From: Bradyrhizobium diazoefficiens
Lineage (GTDB): Bacteria; Pseudomonadota; Alphaproteobacteria; Rhizobiales; Xanthobacteraceae
DNA: 64,000 nt
Direction: 5' to 3'
Assembly: GCF_016612535.1 (NCBI RefSeq)
Contig: NZ_JAENXS010000002.1
Span: 2,294,001 to 2,358,000, forward strand
Position numbers and translations under genes: made by a program
Shown: positions 37,035 to 44,583 of the stretch, one piece after another
How the letters are laid out: every line of letters begins with the position of its first letter
Numbering within the stretch: position 1 is the first letter of the stretch
The notes under the pieces: model-generated
The model's database searches: none
The model's input: the letters and a program-made list of their open reading frames with translations, nothing else
What the model was told of the DNA's origin: nothing

Positions 37035-37830
37035 ATGCACGATACCTCTTCAAGCGCAAAACATGCCTCTGCCGTCGCTTGCGCCGATCACTCTCGAGTT
37101 TCAGTTTTGCCGCACAACCTCAAGCGCAACCTCGATGATTTCGAGCCAGTGGCGCAGCGTCGGCTGCCAAGATTTCTTTATCGCTACGTCTCAGGTGGCG
37201 CTGAGCCCGACGCATCGCTTCAGGAAGATTGCCGTGCATTCACAGAACGTGGCTTTATGCCGCGCGTACTGAACGACGTCTCCGGCCGCGATCAGACCAC
37301 ACAAATATTCGGCGAGGCCTACGCGGCACCGTTTGGCGTTACGCCGATGGGCTCTGCGGCACTATGTGCCAACCACGGGGACATCGTGCTGGCGCGCGCG
37401 GCGAACCCAATGAACGTACCGATGATCCTCAGCGCGCTATCCGTAGTTTCGCTGGAAGATGTTCGGCGCGAAAATCATGTGGCATGGTATCAGACCTATC
37501 TCGCAGGCGACAATTCCCGCGTTGGGCCCCTGGTCGACCGGGTCCCGGCAGACGCGCGCATCGCACGAGACAGTGGCGTCGATGGCGTGATCGTCTCCAA
37601 TCACGGCGGCCGTCAACTCGACCGCACGGTGTCCGCCCTGCGTACGTTGCCCGAGATCGCAGCCGACGCAAACGGCATGACGGCAATGCTGGACCGGGGC
37701 ATCCAGCGCGGCACCGATACTGGCGCTCGGCGCACAGTTTGTCTTCATCGGGCGGCCGCTGCTCTACGCGGCGGTCACCGGTGGCGAGCTGGTCTGCAGC
37801 GTGCGCTTATTGTCACGGTCACCGACGCCA
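37035..37830 (+). pseudogene. Decayed FMN-dependent alpha-hydroxyacid (L-lactate) dehydrogenase
   Basis: The first 165 codons match the start of lactate dehydrogenase-type flavoproteins (PRFLYRYVSGGAEPDASL, AAPFGVTPMGSAALCA, ARAANPMNVPMILSA). At about 37540 the sequence jumps from GPLVDRV directly to PADARIARDSGVDGVIVSNHGGRQLD, so roughly 110 codons of the central barrel are missing. After RGTD (37718) the frame breaks: the family sequence continues in another frame as LALGAQFVFIGRPLLYAAVTGGEL. A normal member has about 380 residues. With an internal deletion and a frameshift the product cannot fold. The active-site histidine (SNHGG) survives as sequence only. Confidence 0.85.
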
Positions 37831-38058
37831 GAATGGAACGGATCTTGCGCCGGGCCGGCTGGCCCTTACGGCGCTTAGGCAATCCGTGCAATCTCGGAAA
37901 TACCTTGGCCGTTGCAGGTTACCTCGATATCTCCACTGAGATATTGGCTGGGATTTGTAACGCGGGAGGCCTTGCCAGCCCCGTCCTTTGGGAGCCGGTC
38001 GTTCTCACCGCCGCCTAACGCAGCCCAATACGATGCATCCCCGGCTTCAGAGAGCGAG

Positions 38059-39000
38059 ATGATGGACCAGCCGCTGGTGTTCCGGATGCCTGCTGTTGAC
38101 CTGCAGCAGCTCCGTTTTGTAGTCGCAGCTGCAGATTACGGAAGTATTCGGCAAGCCGCCGAACTGCTGTCCATTCGGCACTCGGTCCTGAGCCGATCCA
38201 TTCGTCAGCTTGAGCATCTGATCGGCGTCGTGGTGTTCGAGCGCTCAGGCTCAGGGGTAAATCCAACGCTGGCAGGGCGCAGCGTTCTAAGGACGGCCAG
38301 GTTAATTCTCGAGCAAGTCGACGTGCTTGTGGCAACAGCAAAAGCGAATGGTCGCGGCGAAGCGGGTCGTCTTTCAATCGGCTTTTGCACTTCCATTTCC
38401 GCGGGCAATTTGCGAGCTACCATACTTGATTTTAAGAAACGATTTCCGCAGATTGACTTAGCAACAGTTGAACGACCGCGCGCTCGCCTGATGAATGCCC
38501 TAAGAAATGGAACGCTTGACGTGGTTGTCTGCCCGGGCCAAATGCCGTTGGTCGATAGCAAGGGCCTGCCACTCTGGAGTGAACGTATCCTGATTTCGCT
38601 GCCAGAAGACCATCCCTTGGCCTCCCGTGAGATTATCTACTGGACGGATTTCCGGAATGAAACAGTTCTTCTAAGCCAGCATGACCCGGGACGGGAGCTT
38701 GAGGATCTCCTGGTCTCAAAACTCGTTTCCAGTGAGGACCGACCAAAAATTGAACGGCACGACGTGAGCCGGAGTGTCATAAAGAGCCTCATCAACATGG
38801 GGCTTGGGATCAGTCTCGTAATGGAATCGGATATCGGCGCAACTTTTGCCGGTCTGGTCTACCGCGAACTAAGAGATGGAGCCGGACCAAGCCGAATTGA
38901 CTTTTTTGCATATTGGCGGAGGGACAACGCAAACCCTGCTCTGGAGAATCTTCTGAAGCTCTTAGCCGAACGCTACCCCTCTCCAGCTTTTAGCGAATGA
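38059..39000 (+). CDS. LysR-family transcriptional regulator
   Basis: A 313-residue LysR protein. The winged HTH occupies residues 12-70 (VDLQQLRFVVAAADYGSIRQ, then LSRSIRQLEHLIGVVVFERS). The effector domain follows (LSIGFCTSISAGNLRATILD onward). The start is ATG 38059; ATG 38089 is an alternative. Base composition is lower in GC than the metabolic genes to the left. Its 3' end overlaps the convergent DUF2274 gene by 28 bases. LysR genes often close the trb operon in related elements, in my recollection; its targets are unknown. Confidence 0.85.
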   Translation: MMDQPLVFRMPAVDLQQLRFVVAAADYGSIRQAAELLSIRHSVLSRSIRQLEHLIGVVVFERSGSGVNPTLAGRSVLRTARLILEQVDVLVATAKANGRGEAGRLSIGFCTSISAGNLRATILDFKKRFPQIDLATVERPRARLMNALRNGTLDVVVCPGQMPLVDSKGLPLWSERILISLPEDHPLASREIIYWTDFRNETVLLSQHDPGRELEDLLVSKLVSSEDRPKIERHDVSRSVIKSLINMGLGISLVMESDIGATFAGLVYRELRDGAGPSRIDFFAYWRRDNANPALENLLKLLAERYPSPAFSE

Positions 39001-39212
39001 GCGGTACGCCGTAGCTTCGCGAATCCCCGGTCAGTAGCCATGAACCGCGCCAGCATGGGCGCAATCAGCCTACCCGGATCGACGGGATGACCGGCTTCAC
39101 CTGCCAAGGCTTCCGCGTATGCAGTGAGATCTCGATGCACAGGCGCCGGCAACTCGATAGTCACCTTGACAGGCTTGTCGTCCGGAATCGCTCCAATTTT
39201 GAGTTTGGCCAT
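38973..39212 (-). CDS. DUF2274 protein at the end of the trb operon
   Basis: A 79-residue protein (MAKLKIGAIPDDKPVKVTIE) that regularly follows trbI in these conjugation operons. The central part (VHRDLTAYAEALAGEAGHPV) looks like a ribbon-helix-helix fold. It starts 6 bases after trbI stops. Its exact role is unknown; regulation of transfer is a fair guess from fold and position. The 3' end overlaps the LysR gene on the other strand. Confidence 0.82.
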   Translation of the reverse strand: MAKLKIGAIPDDKPVKVTIELPAPVHRDLTAYAEALAGEAGHPVDPGRLIAPMLARFMATDRGFAKLRRTAHSLKAGEG

Positions 39213-39218
39213 GTGCTA

Positions 39219-40439
39219 TCATCCTCTGTATGGCTCGAGAACGAGATCTCGATTGACGATCACGCGTACCGGAAATCCCGGACGGATGGTCAGCGTCGGC
39301 TGAATATTGAGACTGCGACGCACAACCTGTTGGCCGGATTGATTCAGGGAGTCGCTGGCCCCGTGCCGCAGGGCCTGAATGATCGCACTGTCATTGCTAT
39401 TCGTATCTGAGCCCGCACCAAGTTCAGTGCCGACGGCCAGGAGTGTCGACAGGGCAGCAGCCTTGAACAGTTCGCCCCAATGATTATCGACCTCGTCCTC
39501 AAGTCCCGAATAGCCCGCTGCGTCGGCACCCTGTTGCCGCTCCAGCACGATCGACCGGCCGTTCGGCATCAGCAGGCGGGTCCAGACTAGAAGCACGCGG
39601 GACTGACCGAACGCGATTTGGCTGTCGTAGACTCCAATCAAGCGAGCCCCTTGCGGGATCAGGAGCAGACGACCGGTCGGGGTATCAAAAACGTTCTCCG
39701 TCACCTGCGCGGTGATCTGGCCTGGAAGCTCGGATCGGATGCCCGTGATCAGGGCGCCGGGAATGACGGTTCCGGCCTGCACGATATAGGGCGAAGCCGG
39801 TTTTGTGACGCGGTCAGGGCTTACCGTGCGGCGGTCCACGGACGCGTTGACGAAGGCAAGCTTTCTGTCCTGACCGTTCTGTCCATATCCTTCGTCGCTG
39901 CTGCTAGCCGGGGACGACGGAGGATTGCGATCGCTTCCCTGAGCCGCGAGGGCCGTTGGGCCAACTTCTCTCGCGTTGCTAGAAGCGAACAAGTGACTTA
40001 CACGGGCCGCTTCGGTTTCCTGATCCCGGCGCTGCTGTTCGGGGTCAGGAGCCGCAGCGCCAATCATGGGCGACTGACCCTGCGCAGCAAGGATCGGCCG
40101 ACCAAGGTCTCCAGGAAGTGGCGGGCCAAGCTGCGGGACGGCTTGGCGTGGAACGCCTGTATAGTCCTTCGGCAGTGCCGTGATGCCGTCGGCAATGTTG
40201 TGATGGTCCGTGCTGTAGAGCTCATCGGCCGCCTGGCTTCGGGAGCGGTTGCTTTGCAGCGACCACAACACCGTTCCGCCTATGACAAGCAAGGCAACTG
40301 CGCTTCCTCCCGCCAGGACCTTTCGCGACAGCCGTGTCACGCGCGGGGGTTCGGCTCTTAGCCGAAAGCTCCTTGACTGCTCGTCCGATGTTTGCGGCGG
40401 AATCGCCTGCTCTCGATCGCTTCCATTCTCAGCGTTCAT
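39219..40439 (-). CDS. TrbI / VirB10-family conjugal transfer protein
   Basis: A 406-residue inner-membrane to outer-membrane scaffold of the type IV secretion system. One N-terminal membrane segment (VLAGGSAVALLVIGGTVLW), a proline/glutamine-rich periplasmic linker, and a C-terminal VirB10 domain (TVIPGALITGIRSELPGQI, GARLIGVYDSQIAFGQSRVL) are visible. The start overlaps the end of trbG by four bases (ATGA). Confidence 0.92.
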   Translation of the reverse strand: MNAENGSDREQAIPPQTSDEQSRSFRLRAEPPRVTRLSRKVLAGGSAVALLVIGGTVLWSLQSNRSRSQAADELYSTDHHNIADGITALPKDYTGVPRQAVPQLGPPLPGDLGRPILAAQGQSPMIGAAAPDPEQQRRDQETEAARVSHLFASSNAREVGPTALAAQGSDRNPPSSPASSSDEGYGQNGQDRKLAFVNASVDRRTVSPDRVTKPASPYIVQAGTVIPGALITGIRSELPGQITAQVTENVFDTPTGRLLLIPQGARLIGVYDSQIAFGQSRVLLVWTRLLMPNGRSIVLERQQGADAAGYSGLEDEVDNHWGELFKAAALSTLLAVGTELGAGSDTNSNDSAIIQALRHGASDSLNQSGQQVVRRSLNIQPTLTIRPGFPVRVIVNRDLVLEPYRG

Positions 40440-41470
40440 GACGACGGCCTCCCGTCGGTCCGGACAATTCTGACCTTCTGCTGGTGTTCACCGCCAAGCC
40501 GGAGTTCTGCGGCTGCAAACAGCCGATCTACGATCAAAACATTGCCATAAGCGCGATAATTAACGAGTTCGGTCTTGCCGTCAGGACCAATGACGAAGAG
40601 CGGTGGCATTTCGCCTTGAACAATTCCTTGCGGGAATTCCACGTAGACCTTTCGGCCGTCGTCATATGCGGTAAGCGGCCGCCAGGGCGGGCTGTCACCC
40701 TCAATCGCATAGCGGAAGACGCGCTGCGATGGGTCTGGAATAACCGGCCTCAGGGAAACAGAACGCAATTTCTGGCGCGCCGTCTCCGGGTAGTACCAGG
40801 CAACAGATGGCATGTATGGCCGCTCGCGGGAGCGGAGCTCGATCAGGTAAGTACGCCGGTCGGTATTGACGACGAGGTTCGTCTCGATCGAAGCACGGGT
40901 CGGCTTCACCAAGATGTGGACGCGCCGCGTGTCACCGCTCCCGCTCTCCGTGTCGCCCACAACCCAGCGCACGGTATCTCCGGCCGCGACCGGACCCGAT
41001 CCCGTCAGTTGCTCTCCCTCTTCGAGCGCTATATCCGTGATCTGGCCGGGCGCGGCGTAAACCTGATAGAGCGCACCGGGGCTGTAAGCGTAGATCTGCG
41101 CCGCGTTGAAATACCCCCGCTTGCGCGGCTCGACGCGCGCCGCGCTGTTTGCCGTCTCAACCCGGCTTACCGGCTCGGGCTCTTCCTTCCCTCCCGACTT
41201 GCCGCCGAGAGCCGGTTTCCAGAGCGGTGGAACGTGGAGTGGCTGCGCTCTGTCGTCGAGAGGCACTGGAGGCGCCGGCAACGGCGGAACCTCGGCGTCG
41301 TAGCTAATGGCTGGCGGAATGTATGTCGCGCACCCTCCCAGGGCTGACGAACAAAGCAAAAGCACCGAGAGGAACGCACGCTTCGTATTCACCAACTCTG
41401 ACCAAGCCGACTTCGGCGTGCAGTGCGAGATTGAAAGCGTTGCCTGAGCGTCAGGCGCCGTCTTGGTCAT
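40436..41470 (-). CDS. TrbG / VirB9-family conjugal transfer protein
   Basis: A 344-residue core-complex protein. A hydrophobic segment ending SSALGGC is a lipobox, so after cleavage it is probably a lipoprotein; a GTG near 41392 would give a shorter, more standard signal peptide. The C-terminal VirB9 domain runs FRYAIEGDSPPWRPLTAYDD ... VEFPQGIVQGEMPPLFVIGP. The start overlaps the trbF stop as ATGA. It joins TrbI and TrbF in the outer-membrane channel. Confidence 0.92.
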   Translation of the reverse strand: MTKTAPDAQATLSISHCTPKSAWSELVNTKRAFLSVLLLCSSALGGCATYIPPAISYDAEVPPLPAPPVPLDDRAQPLHVPPLWKPALGGKSGGKEEPEPVSRVETANSAARVEPRKRGYFNAAQIYAYSPGALYQVYAAPGQITDIALEEGEQLTGSGPVAAGDTVRWVVGDTESGSGDTRRVHILVKPTRASIETNLVVNTDRRTYLIELRSRERPYMPSVAWYYPETARQKLRSVSLRPVIPDPSQRVFRYAIEGDSPPWRPLTAYDDGRKVYVEFPQGIVQGEMPPLFVIGPDGKTELVNYRAYGNVLIVDRLFAAAELRLGGEHQQKVRIVRTDGRPSS

Positions 41471-42150
41471 TGACTCAACTCCTTTGACCAGTTGATGGCG
41501 CGGACGTAGACGCCGAGGGGATTCTTACGAAGACGTTCGGCATCGCGCGGCGTCTCGATCGCGATCGTGAGAATCGCGGTCCAACGCTCGGTCGAACTCA
41601 ATGAGCCGTTATCGTAGGTGCGCTGGACCCATGCGATCCGAAAGCTGTCGGGCGAGGCGCGAATGACACTCGAGACGTCCACGGAGATTTGTGCCTTGCC
41701 CAGCTTGGCAAACGGATCATTGTTGCGCGCAAAATCGTTGAGCGCGGCCGCCCCGCGATCGGTGGTAAAGTCATAGGCCCGCAGCCAGTTCTGGCGCAGA
41801 ACGATACCGTCGGCGGGCAGGCCCCTGACATCCTCGATAAAGCGCGCCAGATGGTAGGCGATCTGGGCATCGGTGGGTTGATAGTCGATGTTGGCCGGCG
41901 CAACCCGTTGGGCCTGGCCGAGACGATCGACTTCGACGATCCAGGGCGTGATTGATCCTTGGCTCGATTGCCAAACAAGACCTCCAGCGAGGCCGGCGGA
42001 CAGCATCAAGCAGCCGAACGCCATTAAGCGCCAGTTCTTGGCTTGCACGCGTGCCGACCCAATGCGTTCATCCCAAACCTGCGCTGCCTTTTGATAAGGC
42101 GTAACCGGTTGGGGCATGCGCCCGTAGTGAACAGAAGGTCGTTTGAACAT
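41467..42150 (-). CDS. TrbF / VirB8-family conjugal transfer protein
   Basis: A 227-residue bitopic inner-membrane protein. The N-terminus YQKAAQVWDERIGSARVQAK precedes one membrane helix (LMAFGCLMLSAGLAGGLVW), and the periplasmic NTF2-like VirB8 domain contains WIVEVDRLGQAQRVAPA. It links TrbE/TrbL to the core complex. Coupled by overlap to trbG; a 104-base gap separates it from trbL. Confidence 0.92.
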   Translation of the reverse strand: MFKRPSVHYGRMPQPVTPYQKAAQVWDERIGSARVQAKNWRLMAFGCLMLSAGLAGGLVWQSSQGSITPWIVEVDRLGQAQRVAPANIDYQPTDAQIAYHLARFIEDVRGLPADGIVLRQNWLRAYDFTTDRGAAALNDFARNNDPFAKLGKAQISVDVSSVIRASPDSFRIAWVQRTYDNGSLSSTERWTAILTIAIETPRDAERLRKNPLGVYVRAINWSKELSQ

Positions 42151-42254
42151 CGATGATTGCCCCCTTGGATCGAACGGTCGGTTTCAAGTCGTGAGACGGC
42201 CAGGTTTGAGAAATAGCCGCCGGCAGAGGTGGTGAGAGCAAAGGCTCGGCTATG

Positions 42255-43484
42255 TCAGCGCTCTCCTTCGGACAAGTCGACGGAGGAGCCGCTGCCACCG
42301 TGATCGGCGGAGCGCACTGCATGACCAGCAGCCGACGCGCCATGCCGGATAGTTTCGGCTCGCTTCATGCGCCGCGCCCAATCGGGCTGCCCTTCGGCCG
42401 AAGTGCTGGCCGCCTGCTCGCCCGGCTGCCCGCCTCCGCCCAATGCTGCCGCTGCGCGACGCAACGGGCTCATGACCGCCGATCCCCCAGCTTCCGCGAC
42501 GCCAGCAAGGCCGCCACTTCGATAGGCTGCGGAGGCTCCGCTTAAGACGGCGCCGCCCCCGCGCGCGGCGCCCGCCATCGCACCGCCGGCCAGACCAGCA
42601 CCGCCCGCGGCAAGGCCTGCGCCGGCTGCCACGACACCGCCCGCGGCAAGTCCAGTCCCGATCGCAGCGCCGGCACCGAGTTGCGGTCCACCGGATACCA
42701 GGCCATTTGCGATTCCCGGACCGAAGATGCCGAGGCCCAACAACGAGAGCGCGGCGAGCACCAGCGTCATCGCATCTTCGATCGTCGGCTGGCCGCCAGC
42801 AAAGCCAGAGGTAAATTGCGAGAACAGGGTCGAGCCGATTCCGACGATGACGGCCAGGACCAGGACCTTGATTCCGGAGGATATGACGTTGCCCAACACC
42901 CGTTCGGCAGCGAAGGCGGTCTTGCCAAACAAGCCGAAAGGAATGAGCACGAAGCCGGCCAGGGTCGTCAGCTTGAACTCGATCAGAGTGACGAAGAGCT
43001 GGATCGCAAGAATGAAGAAGGCGAGCAGCACCACGAGCCAGGCAAACAGGAGAACGACGATCTGGACGAAGTTCTCGAAAAAACTAATGTAGCCCATCAG
43101 ATTCGAGATCGAGTCGAGTAGCGGCCGGCCGGCGTCAAGCCCGACTTGAGCAATCTTTCCCGGTCGCAGGAAGTCTGACGCGGAAAGGCTTGCGCCGGAC
43201 GCTTTCAGTCCAAGCCCGGCAAAGCTCTCGAAGACGATGCGCGCCAGACTGTTCCAGTTGCTTATGAGGTAAGCGAAGACACCAACGAACAGCGTCTTCT
43301 TGACAAGGCGAGCGATGATGTCCTCATCCGGTCCCCAACTCCAGAACAGCGCCGCGAGCGTGATGTCGATCGCTGCCAGCGTCGTTGCGAGATATCCGAC
43401 ATCGCCTCCCAGAAGCCCGAAGCCGTTATCGATGTAACTGGTAAACGTCTCCAGGAATTGATCAATGATCCCGGTACCGGTCAT
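42255..43484 (-). CDS. TrbL / VirB6-family conjugal transfer protein
   Basis: A 409-residue polytopic protein with at least six membrane helices in residues 25-270 (for example VVLLFAWLVVLLAFFILAIQ). A glycine/alanine-rich stretch follows (GGPQLGAGAAIGTGLAAGG onward), then a hydrophilic tail. This is the usual TrbL architecture: inner-membrane channel part plus low-complexity C-terminus. Its start overlaps the trbK-like gene as ATGA. Confidence 0.92.
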   Translation of the reverse strand: MTGTGIIDQFLETFTSYIDNGFGLLGGDVGYLATTLAAIDITLAALFWSWGPDEDIIARLVKKTLFVGVFAYLISNWNSLARIVFESFAGLGLKASGASLSASDFLRPGKIAQVGLDAGRPLLDSISNLMGYISFFENFVQIVVLLFAWLVVLLAFFILAIQLFVTLIEFKLTTLAGFVLIPFGLFGKTAFAAERVLGNVISSGIKVLVLAVIVGIGSTLFSQFTSGFAGGQPTIEDAMTLVLAALSLLGLGIFGPGIANGLVSGGPQLGAGAAIGTGLAAGGVVAAGAGLAAGGAGLAGGAMAGAARGGGAVLSGASAAYRSGGLAGVAEAGGSAVMSPLRRAAAALGGGGQPGEQAASTSAEGQPDWARRMKRAETIRHGASAAGHAVRSADHGGSGSSVDLSEGER

Positions 43485-43852
43485 GGCTTGCTCACTTCAG
43501 GTGGCGTCAAGGATGGGTAGCCCTGCGGCATCCGGCTCTCGTCCTTTGGCGCAGGTGTTGGGCCGGGTACGGCATCCAGGCGGCGAGACGCGGCAGCACC
43601 GTCCTTCCTGCCAAAGAAGCGATTTCGGTTTTCTGCCCAGACTTGCTGGCAGTGCTGATAACTGGCCGTTTCTTCGGGAGTGACGGTGCGGCAGCGAGCG
43701 AGGTCAGAATGATCGACGTCCGTGGTCTGCTCCGCCCTTGGCGGCAAGGAAGCATCCTCTCCACCACGAAGCTGAATCGTGCAGGCCGCGACAACGAACA
43801 CACCGATCGACACTGCCAGCGACAGCGCTTTGAAAGCCTTTATGTCGCTCAT
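43481..43852 (-). CDS. TrbK-alt-type putative entry-exclusion protein
   Basis: A 123-residue protein with one N-terminal membrane segment (LSLAVSIGVFVVAACTIQLR) and a short polar tail. It holds the trbK position between trbJ and trbL and has the CxxxxxxxxxxxHCQQVWAENR pattern of the 'TrbK-alt' group. Entry exclusion, that is blocking redundant mating into a cell that already has the element, is the proposed role from position. Its start overlaps the trbJ stop (TAATG). Confidence 0.85.
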   Translation of the reverse strand: MSDIKAFKALSLAVSIGVFVVAACTIQLRGGEDASLPPRAEQTTDVDHSDLARCRTVTPEETASYQHCQQVWAENRNRFFGRKDGAAASRRLDAVPGPTPAPKDESRMPQGYPSLTPPEVSKP

Positions 43853-44583
43853 TAGTGGAACATCTGCACGTCTTGGGATTGATAGCCCTGTCCCGGTGTC
43901 AGAAACCGCCTGAGCTGTTCTCGGCCCTGGTCCTGGGCTGCGGTGCGCTGAGCGGCTTCAAGGCTCTGCGCCCTGCCCTGTGCTGCAACCGTTGCGGTGA
44001 GATCAGCGAGCTGTTGCGCCTGGAGCGCGAGGATCTGGTTGCCGGCCTGAGTTGCCTGCAGGGCGCCACTGGCACCCTGACTTGACGTTAGAAGCGCCGA
44101 CGTCTGGATGCGGTTGGTGTCGAGGTTGCCGACAACGCCGGCCTGGACCCGGAGCGCATCCTGTAATGCGGCAACCGAGTTCTGCCACCGCGATTGAGCA
44201 TTGGTGACCAACATCTGGCTCGACTGGCTGCCGGTGGCCGGCGCGTAGCTGGTTGAAAACGCCCGATCGATCTGCTGGACGTCGTAAGCGATCCGCTGGG
44301 CCTGCGCCAGCAATTGCTGGGTCCGCTGGATCGACGATTGCAATTGCTGCAGCGATGAATAAGGCAGGTTTGCCAAATTCTTCGCCTGGTTGATCAGCAT
44401 TTGCGCCTCGTTCTGCAACGAGGTGATCTGGTTGTTGATCTGCTGCAGCTCACGCGCGGCGGTCAGGACGTTCTGGACGTAATTGTTGGGATCGAAGACG
44501 ATCCATTGCGTCCGTACAGGCGCTGTGACGCCGAGCGTGAGGGCAATGGCGCCAGCGGTCAGCAAAGAGCTAAGACGGCTCAT
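43852..44583 (-). CDS. TrbJ / VirB5-family conjugal transfer protein
   Basis: A 243-residue secreted protein. The signal peptide LLTAGAIALTLGVTAPVRT is followed by YVQNVLTAARELQQINNQIT and long, glutamine-rich coiled-coil helices, typical of TrbJ. VirB5-like proteins sit at the tip or base of the pilus. The start overlaps the trbE stop by four bases. Confidence 0.92.
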   Translation of the reverse strand: MSRLSSLLTAGAIALTLGVTAPVRTQWIVFDPNNYVQNVLTAARELQQINNQITSLQNEAQMLINQAKNLANLPYSSLQQLQSSIQRTQQLLAQAQRIAYDVQQIDRAFSTSYAPATGSQSSQMLVTNAQSRWQNSVAALQDALRVQAGVVGNLDTNRIQTSALLTSSQGASGALQATQAGNQILALQAQQLADLTATVAAQGRAQSLEAAQRTAAQDQGREQLRRFLTPGQGYQSQDVQMFH

